Origin: Anaerolineae bacterium
Lineage (GTDB): Bacteria > Chloroflexota > Anaerolineae > B4-G1 > SLSP01
Assembly (NCBI GenBank): GCA_016931185.1
Contig: JAFGFI010000370.1
Span: 1 to 42,190 of the forward strand
Length of the DNA stretch: 42,190 nucleotides
Direction of reading: 5' to 3'
A program made the translations under genes and the position numbers. This document shows, piece after piece, positions 1 to 8,265 of the stretch (positions are counted from its first letter, which is position 1; every line of letters starts with the position of its first letter). The notes beneath the pieces are model-generated. The model ran no database searches, was not told the DNA's origin, and saw only the letters and a list, made by a program, of their open reading frames with translations.

Positions 1-114
1 ACCTTCCAGGAAGCTTAGAATGGCTTGATCATGCAGCAAACCGGCGTCCATCCCACGTATTTAGCCGGTGTAAGGGACTCACAGCTTTCTGGAAGATCCA
101 AGTGCGATAGCCCT
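1..114. repeat. Structured palindromic repeat, family M1, copy a (cut by window edge)
   Basis: The window opens inside a repeat whose second copy is at 7863-8002. CTTCCAGGAAGCT near the left and AGCTTTCTGGAAG at 84-96 form an inner inverted repeat, and CCAAGTGCGATAGCCCT (98-114) matches the outer terminal repeat of the other copy. The core between the inner arms is nearly identical to the other copy. ACCGGC and GCCGGT in this core can pair. The left outer end is missing because the window begins here. Confidence 0.75.
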
Positions 115-164
115 GACCATCGGGTAAGGCCATCGCATTTGAGCTATCCTAATCATTAAATTTG

Positions 165-193
165 TTGGCAGTTTTTGCGGACTCTGGTAAGAT
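165..193 (+). promoter_or_regulatory. Predicted sigma70-type promoter for the Amt-like gene
   Basis: TTGGCA (165-170) and TAAGAT (188-193) are separated by 17 bases and lie 34 bases upstream of the start codon at 227. An AGGGAG ribosome binding site is at 212-217. Confidence 0.6.
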
Positions 194-226
194 AGAGATT
201 GCTACTATATTAGGGAGAAAAATTTT

Positions 227-1585
227 ATGCCATTAAATTGGTTGTGGGGATATTTACTCCTGGTGGGCACACTATTATTAGCTTGGGGTGGATTGCCACC
301 CCATAAGGCCCGTCAGATTACACCGTTAGCAGCGTTGGCGTTGGCATTAGCGATTGTAGGGTATTGGGCTGTGGGATTTGCCTTTCATTTAGGAGGCGCG
401 CACGCCGTAAACCCCGACGATCCGGCATTGTATGGCCTGGACCGTCTCCTCGCACCGGCAGGCGCCGGCTGGGGTTGGATGGGTCTGGCGGGATTTTTTC
501 TCGCGGGGCAAGAAGTGACACCCACTGTATTGGCGCTTTTCCTGGCCTATGTCCCATTGATTGCATCAGCAGTGTTATGGGTTGTGTTAGCTTTGGCGGA
601 TTTGCGGCGTTGGGTGGTAGTAGTTGCCGGCACACTGACCGGTGCGATTATCGTCCCGCTCGCGGCGTGCTGGGCGTGGGGCAGTGGTTGGCTCAGCCAT
701 CTAGGAGAAACTTTACGCCTGGGGTTAGGATTTGTAGATTTCGGCGGCGGAGCACTAGTTCTCTGGCTGCCCGGTATGATAACGCTAGGAATCTTATTGC
801 TCCAACCGCGTCGTGAAGTTGAAGAACCCTTACCTCCTCCTCCTGCCTATTTTCCACTCCTGGCAAACCTGGGCGTCTTGTTGATGGGTATCGGATGGTC
901 TGGATGGGCGCTTTCCGATCCCTTCCACACTGCTGCTGCAACATGGGATTGGAATCGTGCTTCTGTCAGTGTATTACTTGGGATGGCAGGGGCCGTTTTG
1001 ACCTCACAACTGTACGCCTGGTTGGTTACCGGCGAGATTGATCCTCTATTGTCCGCACGTGGATTAGCTGCCGGGTGGAGTGTGGTTTTGGCCGGCGCCC
1101 CCTTTTTCCCTCCCTGGGCTGCCCTCATTATTGGGGCGTTGACCGGACTGCTTTTCCCTTTCATATCGTATACCATCGAAGCCCGATTGCGCCTCCAGGA
1201 TTCAGCCACTACGGTTGCGTTAGGGGTAACCGGCGGCCTGATAGGGACATTGAGTATCGCTGTCTTTGCGGATGGCACATGGGGCCAAGGATGGAATAGA
1301 ATGGATACTGTATATGGAGGAGTGACCGGACTCCTTGCCAGAGGTGGGTTTGGACAACTCCAGGCACAATTAGTGGGGTTGCTTGCCCTGGGGCTTTGGG
1401 GGTTAGGATGGGGAGTATTGCTGGGTTTTATTGCTAATCCACGCATACCCTGGCAGAAAACCAACTCAGATGATGGCGTTTTACTTGAAGAGACACATCA
1501 GTCCTCTGAAGAGGAAGCTATGACATCTGAAGACGAACAAGAGACCGGTCACGATGACGGCCCGGAACCGGCCGATGTTATATAA
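227..1585 (+). CDS. Degenerate ammonium transporter (Amt/Rh-like) membrane protein
   Basis: This 452-residue protein has about ten or eleven hydrophobic segments and an Amt-like order of landmarks. GYWAVGFAFHLGG lies near residue 45, VDFGGGALVLW near 170 corresponds to the Amt motif DFAGGTVVHI, PPWAALIIGALTGLL is near 295, and GGLIGTL near 336 corresponds to the second pore motif. Family knowledge: Amt proteins conduct ammonium through a pore lined by two conserved histidines. Here the first is a leucine (Leu179) and residues 325-342 contain no histidine, so ordinary ammonium conduction is doubtful. The last 36 residues are acidic and polar, unlike the usual short Amt tail. No glnB/glnK gene adjoins it. 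The start at 227 has an AGGGAG site upstream. A sensor or channel for another small molecule is possible; the family call is by motif only. Confidence 0.6.
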   Translation: MPLNWLWGYLLLVGTLLLAWGGLPPHKARQITPLAALALALAIVGYWAVGFAFHLGGAHAVNPDDPALYGLDRLLAPAGAGWGWMGLAGFFLAGQEVTPTVLALFLAYVPLIASAVLWVVLALADLRRWVVVVAGTLTGAIIVPLAACWAWGSGWLSHLGETLRLGLGFVDFGGGALVLWLPGMITLGILLLQPRREVEEPLPPPPAYFPLLANLGVLLMGIGWSGWALSDPFHTAAATWDWNRASVSVLLGMAGAVLTSQLYAWLVTGEIDPLLSARGLAAGWSVVLAGAPFFPPWAALIIGALTGLLFPFISYTIEARLRLQDSATTVALGVTGGLIGTLSIAVFADGTWGQGWNRMDTVYGGVTGLLARGGFGQLQAQLVGLLALGLWGLGWGVLLGFIANPRIPWQKTNSDDGVLLEETHQSSEEEAMTSEDEQETGHDDGPEPADVI

Positions 1586-1608
1586 TACTCGCGCTAAAAG
1601 AGGTTTAT

Positions 1609-2154
1609 ATGCGTGTAATTGCGGGTAAAGCTAAAGGGCGCAAATTACGTTCGGTTCCTGGACCTGGAACCCGACCTATTACCGATCGGGCCAAGTCTGG
1701 GTTATTTAGTATTCTGGATAAGGACATACTTAATGCGAACTTCCTGGATCTCTTCGCGGGCACAGGACAGGTGGGCATCGAGGCTCTCAGCCGGGGAGCA
1801 ACAACAGCAGTCTTTGTCGAACAGAGCCAGGCTGCCTTGCGTACTATTTATCAAAACCTGAGCGATACCAACCTTACTGAGGGTACACAGGTTATACGTC
1901 AGGACGTTTTTCGCTACTTAACTACCCCATCTAGGCCCTTTGATTATATCTACGTTGCGCCACCGCAGTATCGCAATCTGTGGAGTAAAACCCTCTGGGT
2001 CCTGGATACACAACCCGGCTGGTTAGCAGAGGACGGTTGGGTTATCGCGCAAATTCATCCTACAGAATACGAAACGCTAAATTTACAGAATCTTGAATTA
2101 TTCGATCAACGCAAGTATGGTAGCGTGATGTTGTGCTTTTATGGCTTGCGTTGA
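1609..2154 (+). CDS. rsmD: RsmD-family 16S rRNA guanine-N2 methyltransferase (motif IV altered)
   Basis: The 181-residue length and sequence fit the RsmD family, which transfers a methyl group from SAM to G966 of 16S rRNA during 30S assembly. MRVIAGKAKGRKL and RPITDRAKSGLFSIL near the N-terminus are typical. DLFAGTGQVGIEAL (47-60) is the SAM-binding loop and FVEQ (69-72) the following acidic strand. The catalytic motif usually written (D/N)PPY appears as VAPPQY at 116-121, so the first acidic or amide residue is alanine. The gene starts 23 bases after the Amt-like gene and probably shares its transcript. Other YhhF/RsmD-like methyltransferases are an alternative. Confidence 0.85.
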   Translation: MRVIAGKAKGRKLRSVPGPGTRPITDRAKSGLFSILDKDILNANFLDLFAGTGQVGIEALSRGATTAVFVEQSQAALRTIYQNLSDTNLTEGTQVIRQDVFRYLTTPSRPFDYIYVAPPQYRNLWSKTLWVLDTQPGWLAEDGWVIAQIHPTEYETLNLQNLELFDQRKYGSVMLCFYGLR

Positions 2155-2284
2155 GGCCTCCAGGTCACAGGTTACAAAGATTTAACTAGCTCCTTATGGC
2201 AAGGTTCAGAAGCCTTACTTTTTACCTTGACACTTTTACGCTTGGTAGGGCATAAAGTGGTGGCAAAGGTAACTTGAACACTCT

Positions 2285-4924
2285 CTAAAATACACCCTTA
2301 TTATTCAAATAGCGCGCGTATTTTCTGTCCTCGGTCAGGATATGATTGATAAACCAGTTTTTAAAGAATTCCAAAAAATCCAATCCTTCCTGGACTTCAC
2401 CCTGTTTAAATTGTTCCTGAAATTCTAGGATTTGTTGATGTAATCGTTCGTGTTTTTTTCGATGGATCTCATAATCAGGATACCTATATAGCTTCATAAG
2501 CGCTTCTTCCTCGGTACAGTGATATTCGGCATAACGCGCCAGAAAATCCACTGCTTCTTCCAAAATCTCATGTTCCCCCCCTGCTCTACGCGCTGCTGTG
2601 AGGGCCACATTGAGCGCGGCGTAAACGCGATTTGCGCGTTCAAAGATCTGCCGGTGATGCCGATCCATCTCCTGAATATTCACACTGTATTCCTTGCGCC
2701 AATAAAAAACAGGAATATTGAGCAGTGTTGAGTCCAGGATTAACCCAATACGTTTCTCAAAGGTTTCAAACAACTTCCATCGCACGATGGGGATATCAAG
2801 CAGCATATCGCCGGGAATTTGATACATTTCGGTAGGTTCGAGAGCACGCGCTTGAAATAGACTGGGAATACCGAACAACACGCCATCCTCGCCGAAAAAG
2901 TCCCCTACATCCAATGTTTCAAATACATCTTTGCCGATATAACGTTGCATCTTGCCGCTTGTCAAGATGTAAATACCAGGAGTGGTACCGGCAGAAAGTG
3001 TTTCCCCCACCGGACAATAATGCACGTGCATTGCTTGCGCCAGTTTATTCTGGATAGGATAAGAAATCGCTTCACCAAACAACCATGTCTTTTGCAAAAA
3101 TTCACGTTTATCCTGTAGTGTGTGAATATTGATAAACAATCCATTGCGTTTAACAAATTCCAGGTATAGTTTGCACGGGAGGCGCAGAGCCTGGACAAAG
3201 TTGACGGCGCGATACGTAGCCATAGAGGGAGAACCGGTCAGTCCAGAGATTTCCCCCACCAATGCTCCGGCAGAAAGGAGATTGTGAACCCCAGCCTCAG
3301 ATTGAATCAGTTCGACATTTCCTGTGAGAAGCAGATAAAGGTCTGTATGTAACATTCCCCCACGAAGGATAATGGTCTCCGGATTGAAGGTAACCACCGG
3401 GTTGTTTAATAAAATCCTCAGTTCGTGCAAAGGCACCGAAGGGAAATAGGCCTGTAAAAAGTTATGAGCATAATGCCAGACATATTCCTGATACGTAGGG
3501 ATCAAAACATCCACCGTGCCAAAGGGCGCACCTGACCCAATTTCCTTCTGTGCGTCCGTCAACTCTGAATCTGTGTGTGCCAGGATAATCTTCGTTGAAG
3601 GATCGTTGCGAAAGTCCTCGGCATTACCGTGAATAAATTCCCCACCGGCATCTATTTTCTTCAAATCCGCCGGTATCGTATAATTTGCCCTGACTTTGTC
3701 GTAGAATGTCTGGGAAATCCCGGCATCGGGAGAAGAAGCCACCATATCTTGCAGGATTGGAAAAGAAACAATATCCGAAAAATGTGCATAGGTATGGTAC
3801 CTATCACCCCACAAGGTACGAAAGACAAAGATATTCGTCTCTACAGGATGTGGAGAGAGCAGCGGCATCACTTCCAGCCCATCAATATTATTCCATATAT
3901 CGAACTCTAGATCGTGGACTTCAAAATAGTTGGCAAAGTCTTCCTCTTCTATACTGACCAGTGCGGAGAGCTTTTTTGTAACGGATGCGCGAACCAGTGG
4001 GGTAGCAAAATACCTGATCCGATGATCCGCGCGCATCAGGGCGGGCAGATCGGCAAAGTGATCGTCATGGGCGTGGGTTTGGAAAAGCCCCTCAATCTCA
4101 TTGACACTGATCCCCAATGCTCTCAAGGAGTGCAGAAAGTTCGGCCCCGCGTCAACTAGGTAAATTTTCCCCTGAAACATCACAATGCTGGATACACATG
4201 GGCGGTGACTATCCCAACCATTGCCCTGCCCGGAGTGGATAACCGCGAAGTACTCCCGCTTGATATTGTGAAAGTCCAGCCGGTAGGGTATATTGTAGAT
4301 TGTATACGGGGATAGATTCAGATCAACCGTAACCGTTTCGTCCTGATAGCGAAATTCAAACACGTTTAAACGCAACCGGCGGATAAAAACCCCGTTCTTA
4401 ATTTCCACGGCATCGCTCTCAATCATCCGCGTTTCTAACAATTCCTCCGTTTGCTGGATTCTTCCGAAGGCAAATTTGAGCTTGAGTACCATCATTTCAT
4501 GAGCCACTGCCTGGGAGATGCCGGTACTGAGAAGTTCAGTTTGGGAGATAAGGCCGTAATTTCCACGAAAGATATACTGCATCTGTGCTTGCACTTGATC
4601 TTTAGAACCGAGAAGTAAAGGTTTTGCCCCGGTATTGTTGGGATGGTTAGGAATAATCATCCCTTGTTTATACAACATTTGTAGCACAGGAAATTCAGAT
4701 AGGTTGGCAAAGCTGCCATTTTGTATCAATAAGTCGGAAAGCAAAATAGCATTAGGTCCCGTCTCAAAGAGAACATTGCTTTCTTCACGCGTAACGATCA
4801 ACCCGCGTTGTTTTAGATGTTTTACACTATCGGCAGGACACCCACACTGGATATAGAGGTGTGCTTCGGGTATTTCTACCCAGTACACCCCGTTGGCCAC
4901 CTGAATCTTGCGTATCTTTGCCAT
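2285..4924 (-). CDS. Metallo-beta-lactamase / cyclic-nucleotide-binding / hemerythrin fusion protein
   Basis: This 879-residue protein combines at least three modules. A metallo-beta-lactamase fold in the first half carries the metal-binding signature HAHDDH (284-289). The middle holds one clear cyclic-nucleotide-binding (Crp/cNMP) domain, GETLSAGTTPGIYILTSG onward, and probably a degenerate second one just before it. The last roughly 135 residues form a bacteriohemerythrin domain with iron ligands in MDRHHRQIF, YHCTEEEALM, HRKKHERLHQQ and INHILTEDRKY. Hemerythrin binds O2 or NO through a di-iron centre, so a redox or oxygen-responsive hydrolase/oxidoreductase is a reasonable inference; the substrate is unknown. 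The start at 4924 was chosen because GGGAGG precedes it and it follows the stop of the upstream gene with one base between (TAATATG), implying translational coupling. A longer reading would extend into the upstream gene. It is the last gene of the coaE operon. Confidence 0.8.
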   Translation of the reverse strand: MAKIRKIQVANGVYWVEIPEAHLYIQCGCPADSVKHLKQRGLIVTREESNVLFETGPNAILLSDLLIQNGSFANLSEFPVLQMLYKQGMIIPNHPNNTGAKPLLLGSKDQVQAQMQYIFRGNYGLISQTELLSTGISQAVAHEMMVLKLKFAFGRIQQTEELLETRMIESDAVEIKNGVFIRRLRLNVFEFRYQDETVTVDLNLSPYTIYNIPYRLDFHNIKREYFAVIHSGQGNGWDSHRPCVSSIVMFQGKIYLVDAGPNFLHSLRALGISVNEIEGLFQTHAHDDHFADLPALMRADHRIRYFATPLVRASVTKKLSALVSIEEEDFANYFEVHDLEFDIWNNIDGLEVMPLLSPHPVETNIFVFRTLWGDRYHTYAHFSDIVSFPILQDMVASSPDAGISQTFYDKVRANYTIPADLKKIDAGGEFIHGNAEDFRNDPSTKIILAHTDSELTDAQKEIGSGAPFGTVDVLIPTYQEYVWHYAHNFLQAYFPSVPLHELRILLNNPVVTFNPETIILRGGMLHTDLYLLLTGNVELIQSEAGVHNLLSAGALVGEISGLTGSPSMATYRAVNFVQALRLPCKLYLEFVKRNGLFINIHTLQDKREFLQKTWLFGEAISYPIQNKLAQAMHVHYCPVGETLSAGTTPGIYILTSGKMQRYIGKDVFETLDVGDFFGEDGVLFGIPSLFQARALEPTEMYQIPGDMLLDIPIVRWKLFETFEKRIGLILDSTLLNIPVFYWRKEYSVNIQEMDRHHRQIFERANRVYAALNVALTAARRAGGEHEILEEAVDFLARYAEYHCTEEEALMKLYRYPDYEIHRKKHERLHQQILEFQEQFKQGEVQEGLDFLEFFKNWFINHILTEDRKYARYLNNKGVF

Positions 4925-4925
4925 A

Positions 4926-5267
4926 TTATATTTCCTCCCACCAGGGAACAACAGGACCCGACCAGCCATAGATTTTCAAATCAATGCGTCCGGTATCATC
5001 AAAAACCACCCCTTCCGCCTCAAGCAATTTCTGTTGTATACGTGGGCCTTCGTCGCCCACCAGGCTGATGCGCCCCTGTGCATTTATCACACGATACCAC
5101 GGTACATCTATGACATCACTGTCCCGCAGTGCGCGCAGCGCCCATCCCACTGTGCGCGCGCCACGCGGCCAACCGAGCCAACGCGCCACCTGCCCATACG
5201 AGGCTACTTTGCCCGGTGGGATCAGGCGCACGGCCTTGTATACACGTTCGAAATCCGACTGCGTCAT
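4926..5267 (-). CDS. Alkyltransferase-like (ATL) DNA-binding protein
   Basis: The 113-residue protein matches the C-terminal domain of O6-alkylguanine-DNA alkyltransferase: VYKAVRLIPPGKVASYGQVA is the typical opening and the helix-turn-helix region follows. The active-site Cys of the PCHR motif is replaced, giving VPWYRVI. Tryptophan at that place defines ATL proteins, which bind O6-alkylguanine lesions without repairing them and hand them to nucleotide excision repair (established for the family). The start at 5267 gives the usual N-terminus and overlaps the stop of coaE as ATGA, indicating coupling; an in-frame ATG at 5291 would add eight residues inside coaE. The downstream gene starts one base after the stop. 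Confidence 0.85.
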   Translation of the reverse strand: MTQSDFERVYKAVRLIPPGKVASYGQVARWLGWPRGARTVGWALRALRDSDVIDVPWYRVINAQGRISLVGDEGPRIQQKLLEAEGVVFDDTGRIDLKIYGWSGPVVPWWEEI

Positions 5268-5878
5268 TTTCCCTCCACTAACGATTGCCATGCTGTCACA
5301 ACCTGCGCCCGCGTATCCGCCAGCGTTCCATCTGTATCAATGACCACATCCGCGCGCGCAATTTTATCCGCCTGTGGGGGCTGCGCGTGGATACGTTGGA
5401 GCGCGTCAATATAACTGAGACCGCGTGTGGACGTCAATCGCGCCACCTGCGTCGCTTCTGAACAAATGGTAACCCAGATTGCATCATATTTATCCGCCAT
5501 TCCACTTTCCAGGAGTTTGATCGCCTCGATCACGGTAACGGGAGTCTGGCTCGCCGCAATCCGTTGATCTATTATCGCCGTCACTATCGGGTGAATAATG
5601 GCCTCCAATCGCGCCAAAGCCTCCGGATCACTAAACACAATGCGCCCCAGTTCCTGCCGCTGGATTATGCCCTCCGGCGTCAGAATATCAGGCCCAAACG
5701 CGGCGACCACCTCCGTGTACGCCGCGCCCCCAGGCGCAAGGACTTCGTGAGTGACGAGATCGGCATCCAGCAATTCCGCCCCCAATGCCACAAGCATCTG
5801 CGCTACAGTAGATTTCCCGGTTGCGATATTGCCGGTCAAGCCGATAAGATAGGAATCCGTAGCCGGGTTCACAGTCAC
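5264..5878 (-). CDS. coaE: Dephospho-CoA kinase
   Basis: CoaE phosphorylates dephospho-CoA at the 3' hydroxyl, the last step of coenzyme A synthesis. The P-loop GNIATGKS is near residue 16, followed by LLDADLVTHEVL and EAIIHPIV, both typical of the family. The reading frame opens further upstream, but the extension is an arginine run overlapping the ABC-F gene, so a GTG start is preferred. GTG 5878 lies two bases past the ABC-F stop. GTG 5872 has AAGGTGA just upstream and is equally possible. At about 204 residues it has normal length. The stop overlaps the ATL start as ATGA. Confidence 0.9.
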   Translation of the reverse strand: MTVNPATDSYLIGLTGNIATGKSTVAQMLVALGAELLDADLVTHEVLAPGGAAYTEVVAAFGPDILTPEGIIQRQELGRIVFSDPEALARLEAIIHPIVTAIIDQRIAASQTPVTVIEAIKLLESGMADKYDAIWVTICSEATQVARLTSTRGLSYIDALQRIHAQPPQADKIARADVVIDTDGTLADTRAQVVTAWQSLVEGK

Positions 5879-5879
5879 C

Positions 5880-7805
5880 TTACACAACCGGCGTCTCCGC
5901 CGCCTCAGCCCACGCTTCGAGCAAAGCATCTAGCCGGGTTTCAATTTGCCGGTATTCTGCCCCCAATTTAGTCACACGCGCAATATCCTGCGCGCGCCCT
6001 GCCGTCTCTAGCGCGGCAGTCAACGTCTGCATCCGCGCCTCCAATTCGTGGATCTCCGCTTCCAAAGCCGCCAGTTGTTCTTGCTGGCGGGCCAGGGCGC
6101 GCTGTTGTTCGCGCTGCGCGCGGCGTTCGGCCTCACGGCGGGCACGCGCGGCGTTCTCACGTCCCCGCGTCTCCGCCGTCCCCTCGCGGTAGGCGCGATG
6201 CCAGGCTTCATATTCGGCGTAACCCTCTTCAAAAACATATAGGATATTATCCGCAATTGCCCATATCTGCGTGGCAAGTTCGCGGATTAAATACCGGTCA
6301 TGACTCACCAGGAGTACAGTCCCGTTAAAAGCGCCGATCACATCCTGCAGTACTTCCTGGGAAGCAATATCCAGGTGATTGGTCGGTTCATCCAGGAGCA
6401 AAAAATTGGACTTTTGCAGCGCCAGCAGCACCAGCGCGACCCGCGCCCGCTCGCCGCCGGAAAGCACCCCCACCGCTTTGAAGACATCATCTCCCCGGAA
6501 ACCATAGCGGGCCAGAAGCGACCGCACCTCCGCCAGGGACGTCATCCCCGCGTTGAAAAGGGTATCCACCAGGGTCAATTCTGGAGAAAAATGGGACTGG
6601 ATTTGCGCAAAGTATCCCAGGCGCACTGCGGCCCCAATCCGCACCCGTCCCCCCAACGGACGAATCTGGTGCAGAATCGTGCGCAGCAACGTCGTCTTGC
6701 CGGTGCCGTTTGCCCCCACCAGGGCCACCCTATGCCCACGGCGAATTTCGGCTTCCTCTACCTGTACCAGCACATTATCCTGTTCGTAACCGGCCTTAAG
6801 GCTGTACAACCCTAATACCAGGTCACCACTGCGCAACGACGTTTGCAAATCCACGTGGATCGTTTGTTGTTCGTGCGGGCGCTCTACAAGCTCCTCACGT
6901 AACATCCGCTTGAGACGCCCCTTTGCCTGTTTCGTCCGTTGCCCGGCCATATAACGCCGCACGTAATCTTCGGTTTCCGCAAAAACCGCTTGTTGTTCTT
7001 CGTAAGCTGCTCGTTGTTGGCGGCGGCGATCTTCGCGCTGCACAACATAAGCACTGTAATTGCCGCGATAGGAGGTTAGCTTCCTGTCCGTCAACTCCAG
7101 CACCCGTGTGGCAACCGCGTCCAGGAAAGCTCGATCGTGGGCCACCACCAAAATTGCACCCTTCCAGGCTTTGAACTGCTCTTCCAGCCACTCAATCCCC
7201 TCAATATCCAGATGGTTGGTCGGCTCATCCAACAAGAGCAAGTCCGGTTCCTCAAGCAACAGGCGGGCCAGCAACGCGCGTGTTTGTTCACCCCCGCTTA
7301 AATAAGTGATGGGTGTCTGGAATTCATCCTTTGCAAATCCCACCCCCCCCAGAACCTGATGGATGCGAGCTTCATACGTAAAGCCCCCCGCGTGTTCAAA
7401 TGCCTCCAGCAATGGGCCATAGCGCGCCATAGCGCGCTCGCGCGCATCCGCATTACCGGATGCCATCTCGCTTTCCAGTCGCCGCAGCTCCGCCCGCCGG
7501 ATGTGCAGATCCCCAAACACAACCTCCATGGCGTCCCACAACGTCACCTCCTGATCATTGCCATAATGGCTTTGCAGATCAGGAACCTGGGGCAGGTATC
7601 CTAAGCGCGCCTCGCGGGCTTTTTGAACGGTACCCGCATCAGTTTCCAACCGCCCCACAACAATATCGAGCAACGTCGTCTTGCCGCACCCATTGGGACC
7701 AACCAGGGCCACACATTCACCGGCATGGATATCAAAAGAGAGGCCAGAGAAAACCTCATCCGCACCATAGTATCTCGCTAAGTTTGCCACTGTAAGTAGA
7801 GCCAT
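5880..7805 (-). CDS. ABC-F family ATPase (duplicated ABC cassette, ribosome-associated type)
   Basis: This 641-residue protein has two ABC ATPase domains and no membrane segment. The first P-loop is GPNGCGKTT (36-44), with YLSGGEQTRALLA and LLLLDEPTNHLD after it. The second has GANGTGKTT, LSGGERARVAL and FLLLDEPTNHLD. The linker is charged, and the C-terminal 80 residues are an Arg/Glu/Gln-rich coiled coil, as in Uup/YdiF-like members. ABC-F proteins act on the ribosome (translation factors or antibiotic-resistance factors); the subclass cannot be told here. A start further upstream would run through the palindromic repeat at 7863, so ATG 7805 is used. It heads the operon ABC-F, coaE, ATL, MBL-hemerythrin. 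Confidence 0.9.
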   Translation of the reverse strand: MALLTVANLARYYGADEVFSGLSFDIHAGECVALVGPNGCGKTTLLDIVVGRLETDAGTVQKAREARLGYLPQVPDLQSHYGNDQEVTLWDAMEVVFGDLHIRRAELRRLESEMASGNADARERAMARYGPLLEAFEHAGGFTYEARIHQVLGGVGFAKDEFQTPITYLSGGEQTRALLARLLLEEPDLLLLDEPTNHLDIEGIEWLEEQFKAWKGAILVVAHDRAFLDAVATRVLELTDRKLTSYRGNYSAYVVQREDRRRQQRAAYEEQQAVFAETEDYVRRYMAGQRTKQAKGRLKRMLREELVERPHEQQTIHVDLQTSLRSGDLVLGLYSLKAGYEQDNVLVQVEEAEIRRGHRVALVGANGTGKTTLLRTILHQIRPLGGRVRIGAAVRLGYFAQIQSHFSPELTLVDTLFNAGMTSLAEVRSLLARYGFRGDDVFKAVGVLSGGERARVALVLLALQKSNFLLLDEPTNHLDIASQEVLQDVIGAFNGTVLLVSHDRYLIRELATQIWAIADNILYVFEEGYAEYEAWHRAYREGTAETRGRENAARARREAERRAQREQQRALARQQEQLAALEAEIHELEARMQTLTAALETAGRAQDIARVTKLGAEYRQIETRLDALLEAWAEAAETPVV

Positions 7806-7814
7806 AATAGAAAT

Positions 7815-7820
7815 ATTATA
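7815..7820 (-). promoter_or_regulatory. Extended -10 element, probably giving a near-leaderless ABC-F transcript
   Basis: On the minus strand, TGGTATAAT ends nine bases before the ATG at 7805 and no ribosome binding site fits between. Transcription would start about three bases from the start codon. No clear -35 box was seen. Confidence 0.5.
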
Positions 7821-7862
7821 CCAGACTCTAGCTACCGGATACTTTTTATTAGGGTGACATAT

Positions 7863-8002
7863 AGGGCTATCGCATTTGGATCTTCCAGGAAGCTTAGAGC
7901 CGCTTGAGCATGCGGCAAACCGGCGTCCATCCCACGTATTTAGCCTGTGTAAGGGACTCACAGCTTCCTGGAAGGTTAAAGCAGCCCAAATGTGATAGCC
8001 CT
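7863..8002. repeat. Structured palindromic repeat, family M1, copy b (complete)
   Basis: Outer terminal repeats AGGGCTATCGCATTTGG (7863-7879) and CCAAATGTGATAGCCCT (7986-8002) differ at one position. Inner arms CTTCCAGGAAGCT (7882-7894) and AGCTTCCTGGAAG (7962-7974) are perfect complements. The core shares nearly all bases with copy a, including GCAAACCGGCGTCC and AAGGGACTCAC. GCCGC and GCGGC form a further stem in this copy. There is no coding capacity and no clear target-site duplication. It resembles a MITE or a structured-RNA repeat. Confidence 0.8.
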
Positions 8003-8017
8003 GTCCTGCTCTCTATT

Positions 8018-8045
8018 TTGACATTCTTTAAGGCGTGTCTATAAT
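8018..8045 (+). promoter_or_regulatory. Strong sigma70-type promoter upstream of the MalT/BTAD regulator
   Basis: TTGACA (8018-8023) and TATAAT (8040-8045) are both exact consensus with a 16-base spacer. It lies about 220 bases upstream of the regulator gene, just beyond the M1 repeat. Confidence 0.75.
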
Positions 8046-8051
8046 AGCATG

Positions 8052-8174
8052 GTGGCAAAACAAAACACCCCACAATACTTGCTATCTCTGAAGGGGGGGC
8101 CAGGGCGCTGATATCGCCGTGGCGGAACTAAATATAACCGCTTATTGGTGTCGCTGCGCCAGTGGGCGGTTTTT
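8052..8174 (+). ncRNA. Candidate small RNA or attenuated leader before the regulator
   Basis: A transcript from the promoter at 8018-8045 would begin near 8052 and meet a terminator ending at 8174, giving an RNA of about 120 bases without a convincing reading frame. GGCG and CGCC around 8104-8117 can form an internal hairpin. It could be a free small RNA, or a leader in which terminator read-through controls the regulator at 8266. No known riboswitch class was recognised. Confidence 0.4.
8138..8174 (+). terminator. Rho-independent terminator inside the regulator leader
   Basis: CCGCTTATTGG (8138-8148) pairs along its full length, with three G-U pairs, with CCAGTGGGCGG (8159-8169). Five T residues follow, then GTATTTTT. 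It lies about 90 bases upstream of the regulator start codon. Confidence 0.6.
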
Positions 8175-8265
8175 GTATTTTTGCATGTTGTAGTCAACTT
8201 GGGATTTGTTTATTGCCAGGTTGAGGATCAAAAGATTAATGTATGAACCGTGCCGGAGGAAAATG

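Noticed and set aside
7415..7450. Short CCATAGCGCG direct repeat
   Set aside because: It lies inside the ABC-F coding sequence and is explained by codon use; there is no wider repeat unit.
7806..7961. N-terminal extension of the ABC-F protein by 52 residues
   Set aside because: The extension would be encoded by the M1 repeat, and homologues start at the MALLTV position.
7863..8002. Known riboswitch (for example cyclic di-GMP type, from the GCAAACC string)
   Set aside because: The remaining consensus elements are missing, the element has transposon-like terminal repeats, and it is repeated at the window start.
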